A DNA stretch of 64,000 nt from Nostoc sp. FACHB-152 (lineage in GTDB: Bacteria; Cyanobacteriota; Cyanobacteriia; Cyanobacteriales; Nostocaceae), in assembly GCF_014697475.1 (NCBI RefSeq), contig NZ_JACJRV010000010.1, positions 1-64,000 on the forward strand, given 5' to 3'. The position numbers were made by a program, and so were the translations under genes. Below the pieces are notes generated by a model. The model was given only the letters and a program-made list of their open reading frames with translations, had not been told where the DNA came from and ran no database searches. Below, in pieces: positions 27,108 through 37,713 of this stretch. How positions within the stretch are numbered: the first letter of the stretch is position 1; each line of letters opens with the position of its first letter.

Positions 27108-27222
27108 GTTATGAAGTGTGAAGTATGAAGTGTGAAATTTTATCCTGGCTGTGGCAATTCCCTTCTGATACCCTTCATAATTCCTAGCCTCTAGTCCCTA
27201 ACCTCTAGCCTCTAACCTCCAG
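27108..27222. repeat. Two heptanucleotide runs upstream of clpB
   Basis: 27112-27137 is (TGAAGTG)n and 27186-27222 is (CCTCTAG/CCTCTAA)n, both with a period of 7. The same two heptamers occur together at 45512-45633 in the ctaE-ctaD gap. Confidence 0.7.
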
Positions 27223-27278
27223 CCCCTCTTCCTCCTCTCCACTTCCTTAAATAAAATCCGCAATTCAAAATCGTAAAG

Positions 27279-29924
27279 ATGCAGCCTACAGATCCTAATA
27301 AATTTACTGATAAAGCCTGGGAAGCAATTGTAAAATCTCAGGATATAGTGCGTGCGTATAAACAACAACAATTAGACGTTGAACATTTAATTATTGCCCT
27401 GTTAGAAGAACCCACAAGTTTAGCTATTCGCATCTTAGCGCGGGCGGAAATCGACCCCATCCGCTTACAACAGCAATTAGAAGCCTATACCCAACGTCAA
27501 CCTAAAGTTGCCAATAATGACCAGCTTTACCTCGGTCGCAGTTTAGATGCGCTACTCGATCGCGCCGAGGAAGCTAGAGTCAAAATGAAAGATACTTACA
27601 TCTCAGTAGAACATATTCTCTTGGGTTTTACTGAAGATGAACGCATCGGTCGGCGGATACTGAAAGGTTTTAATGTTGACAGTACTACATTAGAAGCAGC
27701 GATTAAATCTGTACGGGGTAGTCAAAAGGTGACCGATCAAAATCCAGAGTCTCGCTATGAAGCCCTACAAAAATTTGGTAGAGATTTGACAGAACAAGCC
27801 AAAGCCGGAAAACTCGACCCAGTTATCGGCCGGGATGATGAAATTCGGCGCGTAATTCAGGTGTTATCTCGCCGGAGTAAAAATAATCCAGTATTAATTG
27901 GCGAACCGGGTGTAGGTAAGACTGCGATCGCGGAAGCTCTAGCACAGCGTATAATTAACGGCGATGTCCCGGAATCTCTCAAAAATCGTCAGTTAATCTC
28001 TTTAGATATCGGCAGTTTAATTGCTGGGGCAAAATACCGGGGTGAATTTGAAGACCGCCTGAAAGCTGTACTCAAGGAAGTTATTGAGTCCAACGGGCAA
28101 ATCGTCCTGTTTATTGATGAACTGCACACCGTGGTTGGTACTGGTTCCAATCAACAAGGGGCGATGGATGCTGGAAATTTACTCAAACCCATGTTAGCTA
28201 GGGGTGAACTGCGGTGTATTGGTGCAACTACCTTAGATGAATACCGCAAATACATTGAGAAAGACGCAGCCCTAGAACGGCGTTTCCAGCAAGTATTTGT
28301 TGATCAGCCTAGCGTAGAAAACACCATCTCTATTCTCCGTGGTTTAAAAGAACGCTACGAAGTGCATCACAACGTTAAAATTTCTGACTCCGCACTAGTA
28401 GCTGCTGCTACCTTGTCAGCGCGATACATTGCTGACCGCTTCCTACCTGACAAAGCCATTGATTTGGTAGATGAAGCCGCCGCCCAGTTGAAAATGGAGA
28501 TTACTTCCAAACCTTCAGAATTGGAAGCCATTGACCGTCGCTTAATGCAGCTAGAAATGGAAAAGCTGTCATTAGCCGGAGAAGAGAAAGTACCCGCCCA
28601 AACGCGAGAACGTTTGCAGCGAATTGAACAAGAAATTGACACTTTAAAGCTAAAACAGCAAGAATTTAACGATCAATGGCAAGGTGAAAAGCAGTTATTA
28701 GAAGCTATCAGCGTCTTAAAGAAAGAAGAAGAAGCCTTGCGTGTGCAAATTGATCAGGCAGAACGGGCGTATGATTTGAATAAAGCTGCCCAATTGAAGT
28801 ATGGCAAACTGGAAGGCGTGCAGCGCGATCGCGAAGCCAAAGAAGCAAAACTTTTAGAATTGCAAAGTCAAGGTTCTACCCTACTACGTGAACAAGTCAC
28901 GGAAGCCGACATCGCGGAAATCGTCGCCAAGTGGACAGGAATCCCCGTCAACCGTCTACTAGAATCAGAACGGCAAAAATTACTGCAACTCGAAAGCCAT
29001 TTACATAAACGCGTCATTGGGCAACACGAAGCGGTAGAAGCCGTAGCTGCCGCTATTCGTCGCGCCCGTGCAGGGATGAAAGATCCCAGCCGCCCCATTG
29101 GTTCATTTTTGTTTATGGGGCCGACTGGAGTAGGTAAAACTGAACTAGCCCGTGCCTTAGCGCAGTTTCTCTTTGATTCTGATGATGCTTTGGTACGCTT
29201 AGATATGTCCGAGTATATGGAGAAACATTCTGTTTCCCGGTTGGTAGGTGCGCCTCCAGGTTATGTAGGTTACGAAGAAGGCGGTCAACTTTCCGAAGCG
29301 GTTCGCCGCCATCCTTACTCTGTAGTGCTGTTGGATGAGGTAGAAAAAGCTCACCCCGATGTGTTCAATATTTTATTGCAAGTACTTGATGATGGTAGAA
29401 TTACTGACTCTCAAGGCAGAACAGTAGATTTTCGCAACACCGTCATTGTGATGACCAGCAATATTGGTAGCGAACACATTCTTGATGTTTCCGGTGATGA
29501 TTCTAAATATGACATGATGCAGAACCGCGTGACAGATGCGTTGCGATCGCACTTCCGCCCGGAATTTCTCAACCGTGTAGATGATACCATCTTATTCCAC
29601 ACCCTCAGCCGTTCAGAAATGCGGCATATCATCCGCATTCAACTCAAGCGCGTCGAATTCCTCCTCCAAGAACAAAAAATCTCCTTTGAAATCACCCAAG
29701 AAGCTTGTGATTACCTAGTAGAAATGGGTTACGATCCAGTTTATGGCGCACGTCCTCTCAAACGCGCAATTCAGCGAGAAGTAGAAAACCCCATTGCCAC
29801 TAAATTATTAGAAAATACCTTCATTGCTGGCGATACTATTCTTATTGATAAGAATGAGGCTGGTCTAACTTTTAGCAAAAAACAACCAGCGAAAGTAGTA
29901 GTCACTCAAGTCACAACATCGTGA
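27279..29924 (+). CDS. clpB: Chaperone ClpB (Hsp100 disaggregase)
   Basis: 881 aa hexameric AAA+ ATPase that rescues aggregated proteins with DnaK. N-terminal double Clp-N repeat (1-150), NBD1 with Walker [10 protein letters not shown] and Walker B LFIDELH, a coiled-coil middle domain (about 410-530), NBD2 with Walker [10 protein letters not shown] and Walker [13 protein letters not shown], and a C-terminal domain. The middle domain separates it from ClpC. Full length. Cyanobacteria have two ClpB paralogs; I cannot tell which this is. No CIRCE element was seen upstream. Confidence 0.97.
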   Translation: MQPTDPNKFTDKAWEAIVKSQDIVRAYKQQQLDVEHLIIALLEEPTSLAIRILARAEIDPIRLQQQLEAYTQRQPKVANNDQLYLGRSLDALLDRAEEARVKMKDTYISVEHILLGFTEDERIGRRILKGFNVDSTTLEAAIKSVRGSQKVTDQNPESRYEALQKFGRDLTEQAKAGKLDPVIGRDDEIRRVIQVLSRRSKNNPVLIGEPGVGKTAIAEALAQRIINGDVPESLKNRQLISLDIGSLIAGAKYRGEFEDRLKAVLKEVIESNGQIVLFIDELHTVVGTGSNQQGAMDAGNLLKPMLARGELRCIGATTLDEYRKYIEKDAALERRFQQVFVDQPSVENTISILRGLKERYEVHHNVKISDSALVAAATLSARYIADRFLPDKAIDLVDEAAAQLKMEITSKPSELEAIDRRLMQLEMEKLSLAGEEKVPAQTRERLQRIEQEIDTLKLKQQEFNDQWQGEKQLLEAISVLKKEEEALRVQIDQAERAYDLNKAAQLKYGKLEGVQRDREAKEAKLLELQSQGSTLLREQVTEADIAEIVAKWTGIPVNRLLESERQKLLQLESHLHKRVIGQHEAVEAVAAAIRRARAGMKDPSRPIGSFLFMGPTGVGKTELARALAQFLFDSDDALVRLDMSEYMEKHSVSRLVGAPPGYVGYEEGGQLSEAVRRHPYSVVLLDEVEKAHPDVFNILLQVLDDGRITDSQGRTVDFRNTVIVMTSNIGSEHILDVSGDDSKYDMMQNRVTDALRSHFRPEFLNRVDDTILFHTLSRSEMRHIIRIQLKRVEFLLQEQKISFEITQEACDYLVEMGYDPVYGARPLKRAIQREVENPIATKLLENTFIAGDTILIDKNEAGLTFSKKQPAKVVVTQVTTS

Positions 29925-29949
29925 GTTGAACTATCTCAGTGCTAAGTAG

Positions 29950-29977
29950 GGTACGTTGTCGTGTAGCACAACGTACC
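29950..29977 (+). terminator. Terminator after clpB
   Basis: Perfect stem GGTACGTTGT / ACAACGTACC with an 8-nt loop followed by ATTTTGTTAT, 25 bp past the stop. Confidence 0.75.
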
Positions 29978-30042
29978 ATTTTGTTATAGTTATCATCTTA
30001 CAAGACTTTTAACCTGTTCCCTGTCACCTGTAACCTATCACC

Positions 30043-30166
30043 CAATACGGTTCGGTTAAAGGGGAAAGGCAAAGGGCAAAAGGGGAAGAAAAAACCTTTA
30101 ACCCTTACCCTTTAACCTTTTCCCCAAACCAATTCTGAGTTCAAAATGCTTATCCGAACCGTATTG
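30043..30166 (-). mobile_element. 124-bp MITE-like element, copy 2
   Basis: Reverse-orientation copy of the element at 9605-9728: identical length, same 13-bp CAATACGGTTCGG termini, and nearly identical interior. It is flanked by a perfect 10-bp direct repeat ACCTATCACC (30033-30042 and 30167-30176) which abuts both ends. The flanking sequence is itself heptamer-repeat DNA, so the repeat could in part be background, but copy 1 has the same flank size. The rest of the 29925-30306 gap is AT-rich and has no gene. Confidence 0.8.
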
Positions 30167-30306
30167 ACCTATCACCTACTATAAAAAATTTATTAACTCA
30201 GTTTAAAGATAAAAGTTATTTCAGATGTAGACTATCAATTTAAGTGATTATACGGTAAAACTTAAATAGCATACTCTCCAAAAGTAGGTTAGACAAGCAA
30301 ATTTTT

Positions 30307-30948
30307 ATGCAGCTAATCACATCATTCGACCTGAAAAAGTCTGAGTATTTATCCAAAGACAGATTCATCAGTTATCATCATCAATTACGTTTAATATTTT
30401 CCCTTGGCAATCAAGTCAAAAACGTTTTAGAAATTGGAATTTACAATTCATTATTAACAGATATTCTTAAGTCTTATGGTTACGAAGTCAATACAGCAGA
30501 TATTGACCATAATCTTAACCCAGATATAATTTTAGATTTAGCAACAGATTTTTCATTACCTAAAGATAAATTTGATGCGATCGTTCTATTTCAGGTTTTA
30601 GAACATCTCCCTTACGAACAGTCAGAACTAGCTTTAAAAAAGCTAGCAGCAGCAACCAAGAAATATTTAGTCATCTCGCTTCCTTATAACACGTTATATT
30701 CAGCTTTCCAAATTAGGTTTTCTGGGATACCAAGGTCAAGATATTTATTACTAGAAATACCTAAATTTTGGACTAACAAACCTTTATCAAAGCATCATTA
30801 TTGGGAAGTTGGATTAAAAGACTATCCCAAAAAGCGGATTTTATCTTCAATTAAAAATGCTGGATTGAGTGTAAAAAAAGAATTTATTGATCCGATCAAT
30901 CCCTACCACTACTTTTTAGTGTTGGAAAAAAATATTAATAACTATTAA
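30307..30948 (+). CDS. SAM-dependent methyltransferase, class I
   Basis: 213 aa. SAM-binding motif I is VLEIGIYNS (about 38-46), the acidic residue ending strand 2 is in NTADIDHN, and the motif around FDAIVLFQVLEHLP is the strand-4/post-motif region. Substrate unknown. The gene is AT-rich compared with clpB and htpG. Convergent with another methyltransferase gene 25 bp away. Confidence 0.8.
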   Translation: MQLITSFDLKKSEYLSKDRFISYHHQLRLIFSLGNQVKNVLEIGIYNSLLTDILKSYGYEVNTADIDHNLNPDIILDLATDFSLPKDKFDAIVLFQVLEHLPYEQSELALKKLAAATKKYLVISLPYNTLYSAFQIRFSGIPRSRYLLLEIPKFWTNKPLSKHHYWEVGLKDYPKKRILSSIKNAGLSVKKEFIDPINPYHYFLVLEKNINNY

Positions 30949-30973
30949 TGAAATTTACAGGGAAGGGTGCAAT

Positions 30974-31699
30974 TTAAATCTTTTTAAAAATCCCAACCCA
31001 GCCATCTTTTCTGCCTAACCAACCAGATGAGATAAAACACAGCAATATATTAATAAATTCAATAATTTGATAAATTTTTGTAGTCCAATCTCTAATATAT
31101 TTGCCCCTAACAAAAGTAAATCTATATGGTCTTTTGCGAAACTTGATGTCTTTTAATCCAAGTTTATTTCGGGAATAATATTGAACCTGAGTAGGTGTTT
31201 TGCCAAATACCATCAAAATTCCCAGAGGTAAATAGGGTTTAACATGATCAAAATCTTCATAAAAATACTCTGTTAATAACGGAGTTGCAATAATTAAATA
31301 TCCACCTACTTTCAGCCTATCTAAATAAATATCCATAAAATCTTTGAGAGCCTCTGGATTAAAATGTTCAATGATATGAGACATTAAAATTACATCAAAC
31401 TGGTTTTGAGTCTGAAGAAAATCTTCTACAGTGAGGCAATTTAAACCCTGTTTTTGATTGGCTTCAACAAGTTGATTATTTACATCTACACCTAAGACTT
31501 CATATCCGGCTGTAGAGATCGCCATCATTTTCTTGCCCATTCCACAGCCAACATCTAAAACGGAGCATTGCGATCGCTCTGGTTGACAGTATTTATTTAA
31601 CAAACTAAGTATAATAGGCAGATCATAGTCATAGCGAATCGCCAAATAGTAAATTTGTTTAAGTTGTTCATATATTTTGCTAAGACTATAATTGCTCAT
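30974..31699 (-). CDS. SAM-dependent methyltransferase, class I
   Basis: 241 aa from the ATG at 31699; the frame opens upstream to a TTG at 31714. SAM motif I is VLDVGCGMGKKM, strand 2 ends in GVDVNNQ, and post-motif region is FDVILMSHIIEHFNPE. The C-terminal 50 or so residues include a hydrophobic stretch (FINILLCFISSGWLG) that might associate with membranes. Methyltransferases with this motif set often act on sugars or lipids, but the substrate is not known here. AT-rich like its convergent neighbour. Confidence 0.8.
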   Translation of the reverse strand: MSNYSLSKIYEQLKQIYYLAIRYDYDLPIILSLLNKYCQPERSQCSVLDVGCGMGKKMMAISTAGYEVLGVDVNNQLVEANQKQGLNCLTVEDFLQTQNQFDVILMSHIIEHFNPEALKDFMDIYLDRLKVGGYLIIATPLLTEYFYEDFDHVKPYLPLGILMVFGKTPTQVQYYSRNKLGLKDIKFRKRPYRFTFVRGKYIRDWTTKIYQIIEFINILLCFISSGWLGRKDGWVGIFKKI

Positions 31700-31950
31700 G
31701 TTGCTATTGCCCAATAAAGTACTGTAGAAAAATTTTACGTAGCAAAAATTGAAATTTGTAACAAAAAGTAAATTACACGATTTTTTAAGAAGTAATATAC
31801 AATTCGTCCAAAAGTACCCTACGCCTATATTTCGTGATAAGTAGGGTAATCCGAATCTGTTATGTCTAGATATTACTGATTAATTAGGAATGACTGCTAG
31901 ACAAGCAGCCGTTACAATCCTCACTGAGACATTCTTATTCATTACAAACC

Positions 31951-33921
31951 ATGCTAGAACAAGGCACTATCAGTATTCATACTGAAAATATTTTCCCGAT
32001 TATCAAAAAATCTCTCTACTCAGACCACCAAATCTTTTTACGGGAATTAGTCTCCAATGCTGTAGACGCTATCCAAAAGCTAAAAATGGTATCCCGCGCC
32101 GGAGAATACAATGGCGACATCGGCGAACCAGAAATTCAACTGGCGATCGATAAAGATAAAAAAACCCTCTCCATCACCGATAATGGCATCGGGATGACCG
32201 CAGAGGAAGTCAAAAAATATATTAACCAAGTTGCTTTTTCTAGTGCAGAAGAATTTATCCACAAGTATGAAGACAAAGCTGATCAACCAATTATCGGTCA
32301 CTTTGGTTTAGGTTTTTACTCCTCCTTCATGGTGGCGCAAAAGGTAGAAATCGATACTCTATCTTATAAAGAGGGCGCACAAGCAGTTCATTGGACTTGT
32401 GATGGTTCGCCAGAATTTACCTTAGATGAGTCTCCCCGCACTACTCGCGGTACTACAATTACCCTCACCCTCATGGCAGATGAGGAAGAATATTTAGAGT
32501 CAGCACGAGTTAAAAATCTGGTTAAAACTTACTGCGACTTCATGCCAGTACCCATCAAACTAGATGGTGAAGTCATAAACAGACAAAAAGCACCTTGGCG
32601 GGAGTCTCCTAGCAGTTTAACTAAAGAAGATTATTTAGAATTTTATCGCTATTTATATCCTTTCCAAGAAGAACCGTTGCTGTGGGTGCATCTAAATACA
32701 GATTATCCCTTCATCATCAACGGTATTTTGTATTTCCCCAAAATGCGCCCAGATGTGGATGTAACTAAAGGGCAAATTAAATTATTCTGCAATCAAGTTT
32801 TTGTAAGCGACAACTGCGAAGAAATCATTCCCCAATTCCTGATGCCGATGCGGGGGGTAATTGATAGTACTGATATTCCATTGAACGTATCGCGCAGTGC
32901 CTTACAAGGCGATCGCACCGTCCGCAAAATCGGCGATTATATAGCTAAGAAAGTCGGCGACAGACTCAAAGAATTATACCGAGGCGATCGCGAGCAGTAC
33001 ATTAATGCTTGGAAGGATCTCGGCACTTTCGTCAAATTTGGCGCGCTTAACGACGAGAAATTCAAAAAGCAAGTTGAAGATATTATCGTCTTCCGCACCA
33101 CCACCGACTTAGCTCAAAAAGCTGCCGAAACTCCTGCCGTTGAAGTGCAGTCCCAAGAAGGGGATGCTTGGCAAGATGTCACCTCGACTACATCCAGCAG
33201 CATACCCTACACCACCATCAAAGAATACTTAGATCGCAACAAAGAACGCCACGAAAACCGCGTCTTTTACAGCACTGATGAAGCCACCCAAGCCCCTTAC
33301 ATAGAGTTGCATAAAAACCAAGGCTTGGAAGTCCTGTTTATGGACTCCTTCATCGATACCCATTTCATCAACTTCCTGGAACGGGAATACAATGATGTCA
33401 AATTTACCCGCGTAGACTCCGACTTAGATAGCACCCTACTCGATAAAGACAAATCTGGCGAAATAGTTGACCCCACAACCAACAAAACCAAGAGTGAAGT
33501 CATCAAAGAGCTATTTGAAAAATCCCTTAACAAACCCAAACTTAACATCCGCACCGAAGCCTTAAAATCGGACGATCCTCAAGGGACACCTCCGGCAATG
33601 GTACTGTTACCAGAAATTCTCCGCCGCCTGCGCGAAATGAACGCCATGATGCAGCAACAAACAGTAGAGTTTCCCGAAGATCATATTTTGTTAGTAAATA
33701 CTGCCCATCCCTTAATTCAAAATCTAGCTAATCTCAACCAAGGCAGTATTATTCAAGGTGATACACCCTCACCCACAGGTCAGTTAGTTAACTTAATTTG
33801 CCAACACGTTTATGACTTGGCGTTAATGTCTCAAAAAGGGTTTGACGCTGAAGGGATGAAATCTTTTGTTGAGCGTTCTAATGAAGTTCTCACCAAGCTA
33901 ACAGAACAAGCCACCAAATAG
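31951..33921 (+). CDS. htpG: Molecular chaperone HtpG (Hsp90)
   Basis: 656 aa. The GHKL ATPase site is clear: ELVSNAVDAIQKL, ITDNGIGM (ATP-lid Asp/Gly), and GHFGLGFYS. Middle domain (about 230-500) and C-terminal dimerisation domain follow. Cyanobacterial HtpG is needed for heat and light stress and interacts with phycobilisome linkers and tetrapyrrole enzymes. Full length. rpmB follows 140 bp downstream on the same strand, a pairing seen in several cyanobacteria. Confidence 0.97.
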   Translation: MLEQGTISIHTENIFPIIKKSLYSDHQIFLRELVSNAVDAIQKLKMVSRAGEYNGDIGEPEIQLAIDKDKKTLSITDNGIGMTAEEVKKYINQVAFSSAEEFIHKYEDKADQPIIGHFGLGFYSSFMVAQKVEIDTLSYKEGAQAVHWTCDGSPEFTLDESPRTTRGTTITLTLMADEEEYLESARVKNLVKTYCDFMPVPIKLDGEVINRQKAPWRESPSSLTKEDYLEFYRYLYPFQEEPLLWVHLNTDYPFIINGILYFPKMRPDVDVTKGQIKLFCNQVFVSDNCEEIIPQFLMPMRGVIDSTDIPLNVSRSALQGDRTVRKIGDYIAKKVGDRLKELYRGDREQYINAWKDLGTFVKFGALNDEKFKKQVEDIIVFRTTTDLAQKAAETPAVEVQSQEGDAWQDVTSTTSSSIPYTTIKEYLDRNKERHENRVFYSTDEATQAPYIELHKNQGLEVLFMDSFIDTHFINFLEREYNDVKFTRVDSDLDSTLLDKDKSGEIVDPTTNKTKSEVIKELFEKSLNKPKLNIRTEALKSDDPQGTPPAMVLLPEILRRLREMNAMMQQQTVEFPEDHILLVNTAHPLIQNLANLNQGSIIQGDTPSPTGQLVNLICQHVYDLALMSQKGFDAEGMKSFVERSNEVLTKLTEQATK

Positions 33922-34061
33922 TGCTGAGTGCTGAATATTAAATACTTCCTCTGCACTCCTGCCCTTTACCCCCCACCTTCTTGTCCCTTTTTCTAGGAAC
34001 TCTCCCTGATCTGTTTCCTAAGCCCTAAAATAGAAAGGTTGCGTTGAAATAACAATTTCCT

Positions 34062-34298
34062 ATGTCTCGTCGTTGTGAATTAACTGGCAAAAAGGCAAAT
34101 AACGCCTTTGCAATTTCTCACTCTCACCGTCGCACCAAACGCCTTCAACACGCGAACCTGCAAACCAAGCGCGTTTGGTGGCAAGGTGGAAATCGCTGGG
34201 TAAAACTGAAGCTATCTACCAAAGCTATCAAGACCTTAGAAATCAAAGGTTTAGAAGCAATGGCTAAAGAAGCAGGAATTAACCTGAATCATTACTAA
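34062..34298 (+). CDS. rpmB: 50S ribosomal protein L28
   Basis: 78 aa. Typical [19 protein letters not shown] start and the [17 protein letters not shown] and [17 protein letters not shown] core. Basic throughout. Only one Cys is visible, so it is the non-zinc-ribbon form. A strong terminator follows at 34394-34420. Confidence 0.97.
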   Translation: MSRRCELTGKKANNAFAISHSHRRTKRLQHANLQTKRVWWQGGNRWVKLKLSTKAIKTLEIKGLEAMAKEAGINLNHY

Positions 34299-34393
34299 AT
34301 CCCTAAAGGGCAGTGAATTAAACGATAACAATATTAGCCTTAGGGTAAATATCGTTGAACTCAGCTTGAATTAGTTAAAAATATTGATTCTAT

Positions 34394-34420
34394 AAACCTC
34401 CTCATTCTGGGGAGGTTTTT
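34394..34420 (+). terminator. Intrinsic terminator after rpmB
   Basis: Stem AAACCTCC / GGAGGTTTTT with a 9-nt loop, ending in a T run. Confidence 0.9.
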
Positions 34421-34483
34421 AATTGATTAATCTTGCATTAACATGACGTGATACCATTTCACAAAAAATCTGATACAAATACA

Positions 34484-34511
34484 GTAGAGACGCGATATAT
34501 CGCGTCTCTAC
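34484..34511. repeat. Perfect 28-bp palindrome (GTAGAGACGCGA family)
   Basis: Two 14-nt arms GTAGAGACGCGATA / TATCGCGTCTCTAC, perfectly complementary. Same family as 1985-2012, differing only in the central 4 bp (TATA here, AATT there). Here it lies between the rpmB terminator and tRNA-Leu, so it is not needed to end either gene. Confidence 0.85.
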
Positions 34512-34640
34512 ACAATTTATGGTTATCATGATTAACGTAAAATGGTATAAGTAACCATAATGGGTGAAGAAGACAAAAAAGTGTTCGTAACGACACTAAT
34601 TTGTCACTTTACAACTTGTCTATTTATTACTCACAATCAG

Positions 34641-34722
34641 TGCGGATGAAAGGACTTGAACCTTCACTCCTCTCGGAACTAGAACCTAAATCTAGCGCGT
34701 CTGCCAATTCCGCCACATCCGC
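34641..34722 (-). tRNA. tRNA-Leu (UAG)
   Basis: 82 nt on the minus strand. Acceptor stem GCGGATG/CATCCGC with A73; D-arm starts TGGCGGAATTGGCAGACGC; anticodon stem CTAGA/TCTAG with loop TTTAGGT gives anticodon UAG (reads CUN codons). The variable arm is long (class II) and the T-arm has GGTTCAAGTCC. The 3' CCA is not encoded. All features fit a leucine tRNA. Confidence 0.95.
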
Positions 34723-34919
34723 ATCAGTTATCTATACTAGCATAACAAATTTTGAAAGGGAAGAGGTAATTTTAAAAAGGGAACAGCTTTAAAAAAACAG
34801 CTGAATATATGGTAGGCACGTGCCTCAAGTTATTTATGAAAAATCAAAATATTTCTTTTCAAGACACGTATTGCCACAAAAAAAGATTTCCCTATTGCCT
34901 GTTCCCTATTGCCTTAACT

Positions 34920-36107
34920 TTAGACAATTCCAACACGTGGTAAGCGATGCTTGAACCCACAGAGAATTTCCCAAGAAATAGTGTTTAACTGTGTTGCCCA
35001 ATCGTCAGCTGTGATTTGCTCTTGTCCTTCTTTTCCTAGTAAGGTAACTACTTCGCCTTCTTGTAAATCTGGAATGGTGCTGACATCAATCATTAACTGA
35101 TCCATTGTAATCGCACCGATTTGTGGTACTCGCTGACCGCGAAGCAACACCTGCATTTTGTTAGAGAGATTGCGTGGTACTCCATCAGCATAGCCAATCC
35201 CCACAACCGCTAGGCGCATTTCTTGGGGTGCAATAAATTGATGCCCATAGCTGACACCAGTACCAGCCGGGATTGTCTTGACTTGAGTAATTCGCGCCTT
35301 GACTTGTAACACAGGTTTCAGGCGAACTTGATGATTTAAATGTGTCGCTGGGGAAAGTCCGTAAACACCTAAACCTACGCGCACCATATCATAGTGCAGT
35401 TGCTGATCGGCAAGAGTAGCAGCTGAGTTAGCTAAATGCAAGCTAGGGATTTTGATACCCAGATTTTTGATTTGGGCGATCGCCTCTTCAAATCTTTGAT
35501 GCTGTTCTTGCATAATGGCAGTGTCAGGACTATCGGCAGTTGCCAAGTGAGAGTAAATACTGGCAATTTTCAAATGGGGTAATCGTTTGACTAACTGCAC
35601 AAACTCCGTCGCTTCCTGCCAATTAGTCCCCAACCGCGACATTCCGGTATCTAATTTTATGTGTACAGGTATGGGCGAACTGTAGTTAATTGTCTCTAAG
35701 ACATTAGAAAAAATGAAAGCTTGTTTAGGACTGCACAAAGTTGGCTGGAGTTGCCATTGCGCGATCGCTTGAATTTGCTCTGGTGTCTGGGCAGCCCCTA
35801 AAATCAAAATTGGTGCTTGAATACCCGCTTCTCGTAGTTCAATACCCTCTGGAACGGTTGCAACTCCCAACCAATTAGCCCCTGATTGTAATGCTGTTTG
35901 AGCAACTGTCACCGCCCCATGTCCATAAGCATCAGCTTTGACTACCGCCATCAACTGAGTGCGTGGTGATAAAAACTGTTTAAATTGTTGTACGTTTTCC
36001 GACAAAGCCCCTAAATCAATTTCCACCCAAGCACGCTGCGAAAACCACGCATAGGTGTCGCATTCTTGATTTGACGCAACACCAGGCGTTTGATTTCGAC
36101 TTAACAT
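34920..36107 (-). CDS. alr: Alanine racemase
   Basis: 395 aa, PLP enzyme that makes D-alanine for peptidoglycan. PLP lysine K57 in AVVKADAYGHG and the catalytic Tyr in GVSYGHQF. RVGLGVYGLSP is the usual PLP-phosphate region. An N-terminal extension of about 24 residues (to AWFSQRAWVEID) precedes the barrel. A strong ribosome binding site GGAGGA lies 7-8 nt upstream of the ATG at 36107. Single gene. Confidence 0.96.
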   Translation of the reverse strand: MLSRNQTPGVASNQECDTYAWFSQRAWVEIDLGALSENVQQFKQFLSPRTQLMAVVKADAYGHGAVTVAQTALQSGANWLGVATVPEGIELREAGIQAPILILGAAQTPEQIQAIAQWQLQPTLCSPKQAFIFSNVLETINYSSPIPVHIKLDTGMSRLGTNWQEATEFVQLVKRLPHLKIASIYSHLATADSPDTAIMQEQHQRFEEAIAQIKNLGIKIPSLHLANSAATLADQQLHYDMVRVGLGVYGLSPATHLNHQVRLKPVLQVKARITQVKTIPAGTGVSYGHQFIAPQEMRLAVVGIGYADGVPRNLSNKMQVLLRGQRVPQIGAITMDQLMIDVSTIPDLQEGEVVTLLGKEGQEQITADDWATQLNTISWEILCGFKHRLPRVGIV

Positions 36108-36680
36108 ATTTCTTTCCTCCTCTCACACCACTTTTTTGTTAACCCCCTACGGGGCGGGAACGGGGAACGGCCAACAGAGAGAAAAATAGCCCCATCAGGT
36201 TTAAAACCAAGTGGAATTTTGGGCAAAAAAATTATTGCATCCAGGGTAAACTCGTGCAAAGTACTAGCTCACACTGGTGGGCAGCTTAGTTTCCCTTTTG
36301 CCTGTTGCCTGTTCCTTTTTATTATGTATTTTTAGTTATTCATACCCATATAACTTAAATTCTTGTCAGTTGAGAAATTTTTCTTAAAAGTATTGAGATA
36401 TTAGGAACTAGGATTTTTCTGCCTAGCTCTTCCTCCCTTAGTTAATCAAAGAATAGCTAAGTTATTTTTCATACTCAGAAATAGCAGCACAGTAAATAAC
36501 TGTATTGCTCAGTCTGAATACTTAATATATGGGGATCATTCTCCTCAATTGTTTGTGGCAAATGATATCTTATTCGTTACAACAATTATTGGTTATTGTG
36601 GAAGTATAATATCTTCTCATCTCCCAAGGAGAAGACATTCGTGTTAATATATGTAAAACTAATACCTTGAGCGATAATCA
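36108..36680. other. Intergenic region between alr and the HNH gene
   Basis: 573 bp between divergent genes. It has a C/G-rich palindrome-like patch (CCCCCTACGGGGCGGGAACGG near 36145-36165, written here in part) and a TTGCCTG heptamer run (36296-36320). No gene or RNA found. Promoters of both genes should lie here. Confidence 0.45.
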
Positions 36681-37178
36681 ATGGGGAAGGTTTTAGTCTT
36701 AAACGCCTCTTACGAACCGCTCAATATTACGAGTTGGCGTCGCGCTGCGGTTTTGTTAATTAAAGGCAAGGCAGAACGAGTCGAACACAATGGTAGGTTG
36801 CTGTACTCTGGTTTCCCGTTACCAACGGTGATCCGGTTACGCCATTATGTGCGCGTTCCATACAAGGAAATGCCTCTGACTCGCCGAAACATTCTGCACA
36901 GAGACGGACATACTTGTCAGTATTGCGGCTACACAGGGGATGAATTGACGCTAGATCATGTCATACCGCGATCGCGTGGTGGCGGTGATAGCTGGGAAAA
37001 CATTGTTACGGCTTGCGTTCGTTGCAATGTTAAGAAGGGCAATCGCACACCTCAAGAAGCGCATATGCTACTGCGTCATTTACCCCGCCAACCTTATAGC
37101 AGCCTCTATTTTGAGGTTAGTAAACAACTGAAAAGTGGACTGCATCAAGAATGGCAAAAATATGTGATAGGTCTTTGA
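36681..37178 (+). CDS. HNH endonuclease-fold protein
   Basis: 165 aa, HNH superfamily. Zinc-finger Cys pairs CQYCG and CVRCN frame the active site LDHVIPRSRGGGDSWENIV, the ββα-metal motif (H, N and H/N pattern of the cyanobacterial HNH family: D-H...N...C-x2-C). The N-terminus (MGKVLVLNASYEPLNITSWRRAAVLLIKGKAE) is the highly conserved IPR-type N-domain of this bacterial HNH family. Family members are common in cyanobacteria and often single genes; the biological substrate is not established. Possibly DNA repair or a restriction-type nuclease. Confidence 0.85.
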   Translation: MGKVLVLNASYEPLNITSWRRAAVLLIKGKAERVEHNGRLLYSGFPLPTVIRLRHYVRVPYKEMPLTRRNILHRDGHTCQYCGYTGDELTLDHVIPRSRGGGDSWENIVTACVRCNVKKGNRTPQEAHMLLRHLPRQPYSSLYFEVSKQLKSGLHQEWQKYVIGL

Positions 37179-37691
37179 CGCTAACAACTTAACCCTAGCA
37201 TTACAAAGTAAGCGTAGCCTGATTTAGGTGCCACACTTTTGTCATCATTGGGGTAATTAAATAGTCAGGTGCTAACATACTACTAAAAACAATGTTGCAT
37301 TCTACATAAGTAATGCAGCTGCTGACGGGCTTTTACCCTAGTAGCTGTTAAGGTAGTGTGCTGGCATCTGCCTAAATAATTCAACAGTCTCTTATTGTAT
37401 ATCCATAGTCTGAAAAAATCTAGACTGTCCCAAAAAATTCTCTTCAATTCAGAGGATGGTCTAATTAGGCTCAATATTGCTATTTAGCGAAGTCAGAGTT
37501 TTGTCATCAACCACCAGAAGCAAAACCTTCTGCGACTGTATGCAATTTGAAAGAATTTAATAAATTTTTGCCTAGTTATCTTGACAAAAAATACACCAAG
37601 ATACGTATCCCCAGGTTTCTAGATTTTTGCGAAGATCAGAATGTGTGGCTAAATCAGTAAAACCCTGGTTGTGATTTTCTCAATCAATCAA
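37179..37691. other. Intergenic region without recognised gene
   Basis: 513 bp, AT-rich with stops in all frames. A frame on the minus strand (37283-37474) has no composition or motif support. No repeat seen. It should hold the promoter of the DHH gene. Confidence 0.5.
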
Positions 37692-37713
37692 TAGGGCCTC
37701 ACACTTAACAAAT

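Noticed and set aside
30043-30166. Rho-independent terminator for clpB
   Set aside because: It is 124 bp long with conserved ends, identical in length to the copy at 9605 where no gene end needs it; the true clpB terminator is at 29950-29977.
37283-37474. 63-codon minus-strand open frame
   Set aside because: No start signal, no domain and no coding-like composition in this AT-rich gap.
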